Below are positions 8,706-16,585 of a stretch of DNA of 55,612 nt, piece by piece. Each line of letters begins with the position of its first letter. Position 1 is the first letter of the stretch. The DNA is from Pelistega sp. (lineage in GTDB: Bacteria; Pseudomonadota; Gammaproteobacteria; Burkholderiales; Burkholderiaceae_B). A program made the position numbers and the translations under genes. Location of the stretch: the NCBI GenBank assembly GCA_030538255.1, contig JAUNUI010000022.1, positions 1 to 55,612 of the forward strand, written 5' to 3'. The notes below the pieces were generated by a model that ran no database searches, was not told the origin of the DNA, and worked only from the letters and a program-made list of their open reading frames with translations.

Positions 8706-9467
8706 TTAGCCAACCATCATCAGTTGACCGTCAGATTTCAATAATTTCTCACCATTAATAAAGGTGTTCACCCCGTGAATGCGCGCGGTTTGTTGCGCTG
8801 AATATTCAAAATTCAAAGCATGTACAGTCTCATTACCTGCTACAAAGCGTTGGGTCTGCGCATAATTCTCATCTAATTGAGCCGCATAATATTGCATTGT
8901 TTGGCCACGGTACGTCACCTGAGTGCTATCCACCTGATATTGATGAGCCGCTACCTGAAAGTGCTGTACACTCAACTGATGACTTTGCGCTTTAAGCGTG
9001 ACATGCTCTGCCTCAAGCCGAACATGTTTACCAAGTTGCAATACAGTTTCTCGCACACTTTCAGCCGGCATGGCTGAAACTGGGCGCTCAATAATGGCTA
9101 AAATATAAAAACCATCACGAATCGAACCCGAGACCAAAACTTGATCACCGACTAAAGCCTCATGCAAGCAGCTGAAGGCTTTTCTTACGGGAAATAGTTC
9201 TTGACCATCACTAGCCTTGGCGGTAAATACGCCCCCCTCATGCCGAGCAACTAGCTGTGCATGAAGCTGAAACACTTGCTGCTCCAAAATAGCCTCTGGG
9301 GCGGTCTGGGCAGTGGCGAGCCGTGGATTGTGGCGCTTTAGTAGATTGTTTAATAAAGCAGAATCTGGTTCAGATGAGGAGCGCTCAGCTGCCCTAGCTG
9401 TATCTAGCAATTGTTCTGACTGCATCAATGTATCCACTTGTTGGCTACGGTTTAGGTCATGTGTCAC
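8706..9467 (-). CDS. DUF3540 domain T6SS accessory protein
   Basis: The 253-residue protein (from the GTG at 9467) is homologous to the DUF3540 protein at 43636-44289. Both share a 'LVSGS..D.FYILAIIERP' strand region, a repetitive beta-strand stretch, and the end 'QQTARIHG.NTFINGEKLLK.D' against 'EQSARIHANYTMLTGKDLVKVD'. The open frame extends to 9599, but that extension looks non-genic (Arg/Cys/Trp-rich) and overlaps a better small ORF. GTG at 9467 has GAG seven bases upstream and is preferred. DUF3540 proteins occur with DUF4150, DUF2169 and VgrG in T6SS effector clusters and are thought to act in spike assembly or loading. The mechanism is unknown. Confidence 0.8.
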   Translation of the reverse strand: MTHDLNRSQQVDTLMQSEQLLDTARAAERSSSEPDSALLNNLLKRHNPRLATAQTAPEAILEQQVFQLHAQLVARHEGGVFTAKASDGQELFPVRKAFSCLHEALVGDQVLVSGSIRDGFYILAIIERPVSAMPAESVRETVLQLGKHVRLEAEHVTLKAQSHQLSVQHFQVAAHQYQVDSTQVTYRGQTMQYYAAQLDENYAQTQRFVAGNETVHALNFEYSAQQTARIHGVNTFINGEKLLKSDGQLMMVG

Positions 9468-9490
9468 TTTTCTACTCTTGATATAGCCGC

Positions 9491-9640
9491 TTATTGAACG
9501 AGCGTGCGCTTTAATCTGCGCTGTGCGGCAAGGGAAGGTCCAGAACTTGGTACGGTAACAAGTGAGCGAGTTATACGCGGCACCAAAGCTGCTGCGCATA
9601 GATGTGCTGCAACGAATAGCAACACCATAAATATCTGCAT
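9491..9640 (-). CDS. Possible small membrane protein upstream of DUF3540 gene
   Basis: The 49-residue ORF starts at ATG 9640 with a good GGAG five bases upstream. It encodes an N-terminal hydrophobic helix (MQIFMVLLFVAAHLCAAALV) followed by a basic, Ser-rich tail with five Arg and one Lys. It ends 23 bp before the GTG start of the DUF3540 gene, so translational coupling is possible. It overlaps the implausible upstream extension of that frame. No homologue comes to mind. It could be a one-helix anchor or simply a chance ORF; the ribosome-binding site and the hydrophobic profile are the only support. Confidence 0.35.
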   Translation of the reverse strand: MQIFMVLLFVAAHLCAAALVPRITRSLVTVPSSGPSLAAQRRLKRTLVQ

Positions 9641-9964
9641 AAAAACTCCGTGAATAGCTTCATATACGCAAGCGGTAATGCACTTAAGGTATATTAATCT
9701 TGCTAAGTGTACGCACTGAATATGACAAGACGATGACGACTCATCTTCGCACACCACTTACCTTGATTTTATTGTGTGGGACATGGGCGTTATTAGGTAC
9801 AACATTACCGAGCCGTTTCAGCGCTCCCTATCTGTAATTATTATGTGGGTGCGTGGGTGCAGTTAAGTAACATTAGTGAGTGACTTCAGAACACCCTACC
9901 TATATTTATTGTGAGCGCAAAGCGTGCTACCTAGGGGCGAATACGTGAGTGAGACTTCATATAT
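9641..9964. other. Non-coding region built of degenerate tandem repeats
   Basis: No gene is seen. Most of the interval is occupied by the tandem copies described at 9766-10010, and its left end should hold the promoter or leader for the small ORF and the DUF3540 gene. Confidence 0.5.
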
Positions 9965-10010
9965 TTATTGTGCGGGTGCGTGACCATTGTTAGGGGCAAC
10001 AAATTGCGCA
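9766..10010. repeat. Four degenerate tandem copies, period about 58-69 bp, reaching into the TssQ-like gene
   Basis: Copies begin near 9766, 9836, 9904 and 9963. Each opens with ATTTATTGTG or a close variant, continues with a G-rich GGGTGCGTG-like block, then TTAGGnnCAAC and GTGAGTGACTTCA-like tracts. The last copy contains the stop codon and final codons of the TssQ-like gene; the others lie outside it and have decayed. Confidence 0.65.
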
Positions 10011-10489
10011 TCCATACTATGAACAGCGGTGACAGCGTCATCAAGTTTACGTTCTATGAGTTTATTTTTTTCAGCTTGAAAAACCGGCCCCCAAATCGGG
10101 TGGCTAAGCTCTGCTTCTGTGAGTTCGAAATCCGCCTGATTGCGTAAAATTAGCCTAAAACTCTCAGCGCACCGCTCTGCAGACTGCGTTAAACACTCAC
10201 TAAACGCTTTAAGTTTAATGGTTTCATTGAGATAGTCTAAGGAGCCCTTCTTGGTTTCTTTATCTTGCGCAATATGTTCAATTACACCGTCAAATTGACC
10301 CTCATAAAACTGGTCCTCTAATTGAGTAATATTGCGTATTTCGCGATCGGTCAAGTGCATGCTGCGTGCTTGCACAGCCTGCTGATTGATATAGGGTTGA
10401 TTTTGCTCAATATTAGGATAGTAACGGCTACTACAAGCACTGAGTATTAGTACCAGAGGGGTAATCATCAATAAACTAAACTTATTCAT
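9965..10489 (-). CDS. TssQ-like T6SS-associated lipoprotein
   Basis: From ATG 10489 this encodes 174 residues with a lipoprotein signal peptide (MNKFSLLMITPLVLILSAC; lipobox LSAC, acylated Cys at 19). The start at 10534 is rejected because it would put 15 residues before the signal. The body resembles TssQ lipoproteins of Burkholderiales T6SS loci: a short helical repeat (YEGQFDGVIEHIAQD), then ECLTQSAERCAESFRLILR, and the characteristic ELSHPIWGPVFQ close to the end. TssQ function is unsettled; an envelope or assembly role is suggested. It is divergent from the pseudokinase-PEGA gene. Its 3' end is the unit of a decayed tandem repeat. Confidence 0.7.
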   Translation of the reverse strand: MNKFSLLMITPLVLILSACSSRYYPNIEQNQPYINQQAVQARSMHLTDREIRNITQLEDQFYEGQFDGVIEHIAQDKETKKGSLDYLNETIKLKAFSECLTQSAERCAESFRLILRNQADFELTEAELSHPIWGPVFQAEKNKLIERKLDDAVTAVHSMDAQFVAPNNGHAPAQ

Positions 10490-10641
10490 AATCCAACCAA
10501 TACGCTCAAGATAGCCACATTCACATACACCCAATCATTGGGCCAATTAGCAAGTTATTGTTCTATCTCGTAGAAAAGACATTAACACTATTATATAACG
10601 ATTTAGTACTTAATCTTTTAACTCACATTAATCGCAGCTAC

Positions 10642-10664
10642 TTACTCTGGGAGTAACGTATAAT
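10642..10664 (+). promoter_or_regulatory. Candidate promoter with adjacent dyad for the pseudokinase-PEGA gene
   Basis: A perfect -10 hexamer TATAAT (10659-10664) lies about 68 bp before the ATG at 10732. Directly upstream is the inverted repeat TTACTC-TGG-GAGTAA (10642-10656), which overlaps where a -35 element would sit. This suggests an activator- or repressor-controlled promoter. No good -35 is visible. Confidence 0.35.
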
Positions 10665-10731
10665 ACTTTATACAAAGACAAATATACTCTTTAGGGTATG
10701 TACATAATAATTCGCGCAGATGTAAGAAACA

Positions 10732-12744
10732 ATGAATCTCAACTCCATTTCTCTTAGCGAACAACTTAAGACCGTCAATCCCACCTGGGTTAAGCTGCGT
10801 GACTCATTCTTATTAAATGAGCAAGCACCAAACCAACGTGAACTTGAAGATCTTATTATTGACCTATTGCCCGCATTGAATGCGCTTGCGCAAGAAGGAC
10901 GTATATTCGCTGCCTGGTCACTAGAAACTATTTTTATAGACCCTAGTCATCGTACCTATCTTCTGCCTGGCTATTCCACCCCCTTGCAGAAGTTACATGC
11001 TCCAGACTCATTATTTGCTGGTTTTGCGGCCTTAGAGCAATACACAATACATGAGAGCTATCCATTAGGTGCTCATACCGATGTCTATGGCCTTGCCATG
11101 GTTTTGCGGACAATTATTCTACGCATTATTCCAACCCCAGCAATTGACCGCTTAGAGCAAGAAATTGAGTTCATCAGCAATCTAAATCCTCCCGGTTTCT
11201 CACGTCTGTTTTTGCGTGCACTCGACCACGCCAGTGCTTTACGGCATACGGAACGCCTTGCTAGTATGCAAGACTGGGTACAAATGCTTAACTTAGTTGG
11301 TCCCGCTCCAGGTAATTTAATTGACCGTTTGCATACCAATTACGCACATCTATTACAACAACAATATTTATTAATCCAGCAGCACCAGGCAGAGCAATCG
11401 GCTTTCTTTGACCCTTTCAATGTTCAAGCTAACCGTACGCAATCTTATAGAGCACCGCAAGCACCCGTCTTTAGCTCCCCTTATCAAGCGTACGATAATG
11501 CGGGCTTAATGGTTAATCGTCAAGAACGCGTCATCAAAGATATTTCTCCAAGCAGGAGAAGCAGCGATGCTGACCGAGCCCGAGTGAGTCAACAATGGGA
11601 GCAACAGCGCAAGCGTTCTGCCGCTATGGTTCCTGTCACGAGCCATAATAAGACGACGGGCCGCTCTACGCAAAGCACACCCAAACCAACACGTCAGAGA
11701 CGCTCAGGTTTCGGGGTTCCGTTATTAGTCGCCAATATCATTATTGCCTGTACGACTGTCTATTTTGCGGTTTACCATAAGACGCCAACTCCACAATCAA
11801 CCGTAAGTCCCCCAGAGCAGATTACGGTGACTGAATCAGCGACGCCATCAAGTACTGAAACAATAAGTGCTAGCGCGGTGGATCAAGCAAGGCTAGCGCA
11901 AGCCAAAGAAGCTGAAATGCAACAAGCTGCCGCCGAACAACACGCTTTAGCACAGCAAGAAGCAGCTGAAGCCCAACAACGAGAGCGTGAACAAGCAGCC
12001 GAGGCGCAACGCCAACAAGAAGCTGCAAGACAGCGGACTTTAGCCCAACAACGGGAACGTGAACAAGCGGCCGAGGCACAACGCCAACAAGAAGCTGCAA
12101 GACAACAGGCTTTAGCCCAACAACGGGAACGTGAACAAGCAGCCGAGGCACAACGCCAACGAGAAGCAGCAAGACAGCGAACTTTAACCCAGCAACGGGA
12201 ACGTGAACAAGCGGCCGAGGCGCAACGCCAACGTGAGCAAGCAGCAGAGCAACGTGCTCTAGCACAGCAGGAGCGTGAACAAGAAGCTGTGCAACGACTA
12301 CGCGAACAGGCCTCCGTGGAACAACGTCAGCGCGAAATAGCGGCCTCACAGCAGCAACAGCGCGCTCAGTCTGCGAATACGACTCAAAGAGAGCAAAATC
12401 TAGAACGCACGCTACGCACTATTGATAACCGCCCTGAACCAGCACCACCGAGCGCGAACACCTCGACGCCAGCACCTAATACACCGAGTACAACGCGCAT
12501 CCCTCCTACGCCAGCACCTGCAGCCACGGCGAATATTGGCACTGTACGCTTTAATATTCGACCTTGGGGCAATATCACAATTAATGGCACTAACCACGGA
12601 GCAAGCCCACCACTGAGCAATCTACGCTTAGCGCCAGGCACCTATAGTGTCCGCGTGGAGAATGGCAGCTTCCCAGCTTATACGACCTCAATTACCGTTA
12701 CGGCAGGTCAAAACACCACTGTGTCACATGGCTTTAGGCGTTAG
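10732..12744 (+). CDS. Pseudokinase-TM-coiled coil-PEGA-like protein, T6SS-associated
   Basis: The 670-residue protein has four parts. Residues 1-190 resemble the C-lobe of a Ser/Thr kinase: ALNALAQEGRIFAAWSLETIFID sits where HRDLKPxNIL belongs, LLPGY where DFG belongs, and AALEQYT...HTDVYGLAMVL matches the APE/DxYxLG helix. HRD and DFG are both lost, so it should be inactive. Residues 325-348 form one membrane helix. Residues 380-555 are an A/E/Q/R-rich coiled coil with a 24-residue repeat. Residues 602-670 form a PEGA-like beta domain (PWGNITINGTNHGASPPLSNLRLAPG). The C-terminal domain is near-identical in pattern to the protein at 54121-55612 next to tssA. Topology suggests a cytoplasmic pseudokinase and a periplasmic PEGA domain. 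A T6SS regulatory or envelope-anchoring role is inferred. Confidence 0.75.
   Translation: MNLNSISLSEQLKTVNPTWVKLRDSFLLNEQAPNQRELEDLIIDLLPALNALAQEGRIFAAWSLETIFIDPSHRTYLLPGYSTPLQKLHAPDSLFAGFAALEQYTIHESYPLGAHTDVYGLAMVLRTIILRIIPTPAIDRLEQEIEFISNLNPPGFSRLFLRALDHASALRHTERLASMQDWVQMLNLVGPAPGNLIDRLHTNYAHLLQQQYLLIQQHQAEQSAFFDPFNVQANRTQSYRAPQAPVFSSPYQAYDNAGLMVNRQERVIKDISPSRRSSDADRARVSQQWEQQRKRSAAMVPVTSHNKTTGRSTQSTPKPTRQRRSGFGVPLLVANIIIACTTVYFAVYHKTPTPQSTVSPPEQITVTESATPSSTETISASAVDQARLAQAKEAEMQQAAAEQHALAQQEAAEAQQREREQAAEAQRQQEAARQRTLAQQREREQAAEAQRQQEAARQQALAQQREREQAAEAQRQREAARQRTLTQQREREQAAEAQRQREQAAEQRALAQQEREQEAVQRLREQASVEQRQREIAASQQQQRAQSANTTQREQNLERTLRTIDNRPEPAPPSANTSTPAPNTPSTTRIPPTPAPAATANIGTVRFNIRPWGNITINGTNHGASPPLSNLRLAPGTYSVRVENGSFPAYTTSITVTAGQNTTVSHGFRR
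11974..12249 (+). repeat. 72-bp tandem repeat inside the coiled coil
   Basis: Units start at 11974, 12046, 12118 and 12190; the first three are complete and the fourth degenerates after about 50 bp. Each encodes 24 residues beginning QQREREQAAEAQRQ. High nucleotide identity implies recent slippage or unequal recombination, so copy number may vary between strains. Confidence 0.9.
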
Positions 12745-12835
12745 CTTAAGCCTTAGTATAGGCACATGTCACAAGTAGACGAAGTATTCAGCAGATACCT
12801 GACTATAAAGCTATAAGCAGGTATAGGCAGACACT

Positions 12836-12950
12836 TGTACAGACTTACATACATAATTACATAAAGAATTCAATACAGACTTAGATTCAGACACAGATAC
12901 AGAATAAGATACAGACTTAGATACAGGTATAGGTAGGCAAACACTCTAGC
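12836..12950. repeat. Degenerate ACAGACTTAGAT-type repeats between convergent genes
   Basis: The segment has repeated ACAGACTTA-type units (around 12838, 12873 and 12914), and CAGGTATAGG-type blocks at about 12818 and 12925. No ORF or clear terminator is seen. The region separates the PEGA gene from the convergent AEC transporter. Confidence 0.55.
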
Positions 12951-13005
12951 ACCACAAGCGCTGATTATTTGCACAGCTTTCTTACTAAGTTCTTAAAAAG
13001 TTGAC

Positions 13006-13965
13006 TTACATCCAACCTAGCAAGCGTAAGCTCGCAATGCCGACGGCGGCCACAGGCATCGCACCAATGGTGGTGATGCCGACAATATTTGCCGCCGCCA
13101 CATCATTCGCCCCCATGGCTTTGGCCATGACATAACTCGCTGCGGCGACTGGCGTGGCGCTCATCAGAAAGAAGACGCCCATGGACATGCCTTCTAAGCC
13201 AAATGCGAGCCCAGTGACGATAGCCACTATCGGCGCGACAAATAAGCGCCCTAAGCTAGACCATAATGACACATCAGAGACTTTAAATAAGCTACGGATA
13301 TCGAGTGTAGCACCCGCACAGATTAAGGCCAAGGGTAAAGCCAATACCGATAAATAACGACCAGTTTCAGCCAATAACGGCGACACAGGTACATGCAGAG
13401 CTCTTGCTATAAGAGCAAGCACAATCGAAATAATCAGGGGGTTAGTCACTATCTGGCGTAACATCGCCATCGGATAAAATTTACCATCCTTAGACGAAGC
13501 ACGACTTAGGGTTAAGACCGCTAAAATATTAAAAACAAGCGTGATAACACCACCGTAAACCGCGGCCACTGCCACACCGGGCGCACCATAAGCACTGGAG
13601 ACAAAAGCCAAGCCCATAATCATAAGGTTGGCTCTAAATACCCCTTGTACGAATACTCCCTGATCACGCACATCTTTCACTTTCCAGCGCGCCACAATTT
13701 CAGCGCCAATAAATAAGACAAGACTGGAGACGATGCCCGCCAAAATGATATTGAGTTGATCCGCAACATCGGACTTATTAGCATAGATGCTAAAAAACAA
13801 GAGCGCTGGCATGGAATAATTAAAGACAATCTTTGACGCCTGGTCACAGAATCTTGCATCTACTTGGCCACTGCGACGTAAATACCAACCAAGAACCAAC
13901 AACAAAATGCTCGGCAATGTCACCGATAATGCGAAGAGCGCTGCATCTAACAATGAGCCCGTCAT
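13006..13965 (-). CDS. AEC-family (auxin efflux carrier-like) transporter
   Basis: The 319-residue membrane protein has about ten helices in the two-fold pattern of AEC/malonate-transporter proteins. Family marks are the N-terminal PSILLLVLGWYLRRSGQ, NYSMPALLFFSIY (about residues 49-61), the cross-over LPLALICAGATLD (about 210-222), and the C-terminal MSATPVAAASYVMAKAMG. Bacterial members export or import small organic acids such as malate or malonate; the substrate here is unknown. It is 41 bp downstream of fdhE on the same strand, so it may be read with the fdhDE transcript. A link with formate or other organic-acid traffic is possible but unproven. Confidence 0.88.
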   Translation of the reverse strand: MTGSLLDAALFALSVTLPSILLLVLGWYLRRSGQVDARFCDQASKIVFNYSMPALLFFSIYANKSDVADQLNIILAGIVSSLVLFIGAEIVARWKVKDVRDQGVFVQGVFRANLMIMGLAFVSSAYGAPGVAVAAVYGGVITLVFNILAVLTLSRASSKDGKFYPMAMLRQIVTNPLIISIVLALIARALHVPVSPLLAETGRYLSVLALPLALICAGATLDIRSLFKVSDVSLWSSLGRLFVAPIVAIVTGLAFGLEGMSMGVFFLMSATPVAAASYVMAKAMGANDVAAANIVGITTIGAMPVAAVGIASLRLLGWM

Positions 13966-14006
13966 ACGGAATTAACCTTAAAATCTTTTAAAAATATAAT
14001 ACAGGC

Positions 14007-14912
14007 TTAATCAGTCAACAAGAATGGATTCGCTCCACCTCGTTGATAACCCTCTTCACCCGTCAAGATATCCACCGCCAAACTGGCTAAATCATCGGCC
14101 AGAGGGTCTGCATATTGTTGATGTTGAAGTAAGAATAACTTGCGGTAAGAGCGACATTCATCACAAGTCTCAGCGCGCGCACCTTTCAAGACACCTGCAG
14201 GGGCATCATCGACTCCCTGTAATGCCATGCTAGACTGCTCACCGCAGAATGTACACTTCGCACGTAAAGCATTCCAACGACTATTGCACAAGGGACAGTG
14301 CATATAGCGCAGGTTCGCCAAGTCAGAGCTGATCAAAACCATACTCGCGACGGCTTGCGTGCCGCAGCAAGGGCAATGGCTCCGTTGCTCGACCATCGGC
14401 ACATCATCTTCATGCAACTCTTGTGCCCAAGCGGTCCAGATAATTTGTAAGACCGCATGTAGCCAAGGACCTAAAGACTTATCTTGCTCATTCAGCTCAC
14501 CTTTAAGACAGGCTTGGGCTAAGGTTTGTGTTTGCTCTGGCTTCAGTGCGCGCAGAGGAGCAAGCACTGTGTTCGGCACTTTCTGCTCGAGTTGGTCTAA
14601 GAATTTAGCAAAACATTCCTGAAATTCTTGCGGCACGAACTCACCATTCGCCTCAGGTAAAATTAGGTTAGAAGTCTCCGCCGGAAAGTCCCAGTCTTGC
14701 GAATCTAAAATCGCCTGCTGTACCTCACACACATGACTGAGCAATTGCAAATAGGCGCTCCACTCGCTTGCATCATCGCGTGCTAACTCCTCAAAGCGAA
14801 TGGCGCGGTCAGCAAACACTGATTTGCTCGGCGCAATGAAAAAAGGGGTATGGAAGAACATCTTATCTTTTTTAATTTGTTCTGGAGTTTTAATAGGTGT
14901 AATGCTAGTCAT
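14007..14912 (-). CDS. fdhE: Formate dehydrogenase accessory protein FdhE
   Basis: The 301-residue cytoplasmic protein is needed for maturation of respiratory formate dehydrogenases. It carries the FdhE rubredoxin-like metal-binding motifs: CPCCGTQ (about residues 180-186), CPLCNSRWN (about 206-214), CTFCGEQ (about 220-226) and CDECRSY (about 250-256), and ends in the usual 'DDLASLAVDIL' helix. The length matches the family (about 305). Its ATG directly abuts the fdhD stop codon with no spacer, so the two are translationally coupled. FdhE binds iron through these cysteines and interacts with the FDH catalytic subunit before Tat export. The assignment is secure. Confidence 0.95.
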   Translation of the reverse strand: MTSITPIKTPEQIKKDKMFFHTPFFIAPSKSVFADRAIRFEELARDDASEWSAYLQLLSHVCEVQQAILDSQDWDFPAETSNLILPEANGEFVPQEFQECFAKFLDQLEQKVPNTVLAPLRALKPEQTQTLAQACLKGELNEQDKSLGPWLHAVLQIIWTAWAQELHEDDVPMVEQRSHCPCCGTQAVASMVLISSDLANLRYMHCPLCNSRWNALRAKCTFCGEQSSMALQGVDDAPAGVLKGARAETCDECRSYRKLFLLQHQQYADPLADDLASLAVDILTGEEGYQRGGANPFLLTD

Positions 14913-15707
14913 TTAATCTTCAATTAAAAATTCAGGGTGGGTATAGACTGTCTGTCGCTCAGCTCGAGCAAAGCCAATCAAGGTGATATTCGCTTGTTCG
15001 GCCAAGCTTACCGCTAATTCTGTTGCCGCTGATACCGCCACGATGCAGGTGATGCCCACAACCGCCGCCTTAGCCACCATCTCAAAACTTGCGCGGCTTG
15101 ACACCAGCACAAAGCCTGCTTGCCGGTTAATTTTGTGGCGTACCAGATGGGCTAATAATTTATCTAAGGCATTATGACGCCCGACATCTTCATACAAAGC
15201 TTTAATTGTACCCTGCTCTACCCATGCAGCACCATGCAGGGAGCCTGTCTGTTCACGTAAGGGCTGGCTACGCTCAAAAACCGCCAAGGCCTGCTCGATA
15301 TCTTGTCGCTTAATCATATTCTGGTGATTAATCGGCTGCACCTTCGGCTGCACAGCCTCTAGACTATCGATACCACAGAGACCACAGCCAGTACGTCCAC
15401 TCATCTGACGACGACGCTCTTTAAGAGTCGCAAAGCAGGAAGAGGCGATTTGCAACTGTACCGTGATACCTAACCCAGACTCCTGGGTTTCAATATCGTA
15501 GATTTGCTCCAGGCTCTGCACAATGCCTTCAGTTAAGCTAAAACCAATCGCCAGCTCTTCCACCGCTTGCGGAGTCGCCATCAACACCACATGTGAAATA
15601 CCATTATAGACAAGGGCGATAGCCACTTCTTGAGCGAGCAAATCGACTTCTTGGTAGCTACTCTGTGCATGCTTTAATCGTAACACTTGGACTGGTTTAG
15701 TCGGCAT
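14913..15707 (-). CDS. fdhD: Sulfurtransferase FdhD for formate dehydrogenase maturation
   Basis: The 264-residue protein passes sulfur from IscS to the molybdenum cofactor of formate dehydrogenase before the cofactor is inserted. The catalytic CGLC loop is present (Cys108 and Cys111, in GRTGCGLCGIDS). The C-terminal half has the ALYEDVGRHNALDK signature (about residues 169-182), which binds the cofactor nucleotide. The length is slightly short of the E. coli protein (277). There is no visible Shine-Dalgarno sequence: a strong terminator-like hairpin with a run of seven U ends 12 nt before the ATG, so expression may depend on readthrough or attenuation. The downstream fdhE begins on the next base. 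Confidence 0.95.
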   Translation of the reverse strand: MPTKPVQVLRLKHAQSSYQEVDLLAQEVAIALVYNGISHVVLMATPQAVEELAIGFSLTEGIVQSLEQIYDIETQESGLGITVQLQIASSCFATLKERRRQMSGRTGCGLCGIDSLEAVQPKVQPINHQNMIKRQDIEQALAVFERSQPLREQTGSLHGAAWVEQGTIKALYEDVGRHNALDKLLAHLVRHKINRQAGFVLVSSRASFEMVAKAAVVGITCIVAVSAATELAVSLAEQANITLIGFARAERQTVYTHPEFLIED

Positions 15708-15718
15708 AGTTGACTTAT

Positions 15719-15767
15719 AAAAAAATTGCTTACCTCAGTTTAGCTTAAGACCAAGCAGAGGTAAGCA
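15719..15767 (-). terminator. Strong intrinsic terminator or attenuator between the fdh operon and fdhDE
   Basis: A perfect 10-bp stem (TGCTTACCTC at 15727-15736, GAGGTAAGCA at 15758-15767) is followed on the minus strand by a run of seven U (15719-15725). It lies 120 bp past the fdoI-like stop and only 12 bp before the fdhD ATG. That leaves no room for a promoter in between. Confidence 0.75.
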
Positions 15768-15886
15768 GTATCGACTTATAGCGATTTAGGAAAAGAGCAG
15801 TATCGCAAGACTATTGGCACCATGCTTATTCAAGGCTTGTTCAGTGCTTATGACCACTAATTGCTTGTCTTTTCCCAATGCATCAC

Positions 15887-16585
15887 TTAGTGTTTCGGCG
15901 TACTAACAGGGCTTGCTTGAGTACGAGTAGCATCCGCTGCCGCTACTTTTGAGCTAGGATCCTGCGCCTGACTCTTGGCAATCATCTCACGATACCAACG
16001 TGGATGGTGCTTGCGTGCCCAGTTCTGCGTTACAACACCTTCAATCATGGCGCGTAAAGTACCGCGAATCCATAAGGCGGCATACACGTGAACAATAATG
16101 CCGGCAATCAAGATCAAGGCTGCCCAAGCATGTACTAATAAGGCAAGGCGAATAATTTCAATTGAAAAGTAATCCGCAAAATATGGGCGCCAAGCAATCA
16201 CACCAGTAATCGGCAAGATAATCATACAAGCCGTCATGAGCCAGAACATGCCTTTTTGACCACCATTATACTTGCCGACGTCACCGACTTCCTCGCCCTT
16301 AATCACCTTGGGCACCGACATCATCCACTTAACGTCTTCCTTGTCAATAAAGTTATGATGCCAATAACGTAGAAACTGACGTGCAAACCCTAGGAACATA
16401 ATCACACCCACAATCGGATGGATAATGCGCGCAAGTTGTGGTGTGCCAAATACCCCCGTCAACCAAAAGAAGGCGGGGTAGAAAAAAGCCAAACCAGAAA
16501 TGGCTAGCAAGACAAAGCATATCGCCACAATCCAGTGATTGATACGCTCAGCACGGCTATAACGCTGAATTAAACGCTCTTTCAT
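15887..16585 (-). CDS. fdoI: Formate dehydrogenase cytochrome b556 (gamma) subunit
   Basis: The 232-residue inner-membrane protein has four helices and belongs to the FdnI/FdoI cytochrome b556 family. It accepts electrons from the beta subunit through two b haems and reduces quinone. Likely haem ligands are His17 (RAERINHWIVA), His57 (RIIHPIVG), His149 and His163 (in the last two helices, LVHAWAAL and IVHVYAAL). The C-terminal cytoplasmic tail after about residue 196 is polar and longer than usual. Its ATG overlaps the last base of the beta-subunit stop, showing tight coupling. The FdoI/FdnI distinction cannot be made from sequence, so the symbol is nominal. Confidence 0.92.
   Translation of the reverse strand: MKERLIQRYSRAERINHWIVAICFVLLAISGLAFFYPAFFWLTGVFGTPQLARIIHPIVGVIMFLGFARQFLRYWHHNFIDKEDVKWMMSVPKVIKGEEVGDVGKYNGGQKGMFWLMTACMIILPITGVIAWRPYFADYFSIEIIRLALLVHAWAALILIAGIIVHVYAALWIRGTLRAMIEGVVTQNWARKHHPRWYREMIAKSQAQDPSSKVAAADATRTQASPVSTPKH

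Noticed and set aside
9468-9599. N-terminal extension of the DUF3540 frame to an ATG at 9599
   Set aside because: The added 44 residues are Arg/Cys/Trp-rich and unlike the family, and they overlap a small ORF with a better ribosome-binding site. GTG 9467 is preferred.
11870-12349. Long minus-strand open frame (Val/Leu/Pro/Arg-rich) opposite the repeat region
   Set aside because: It is the mirror of the Gln/Arg/Ala-rich coiled coil. A biased, repetitive codon pattern keeps the opposite strand open.
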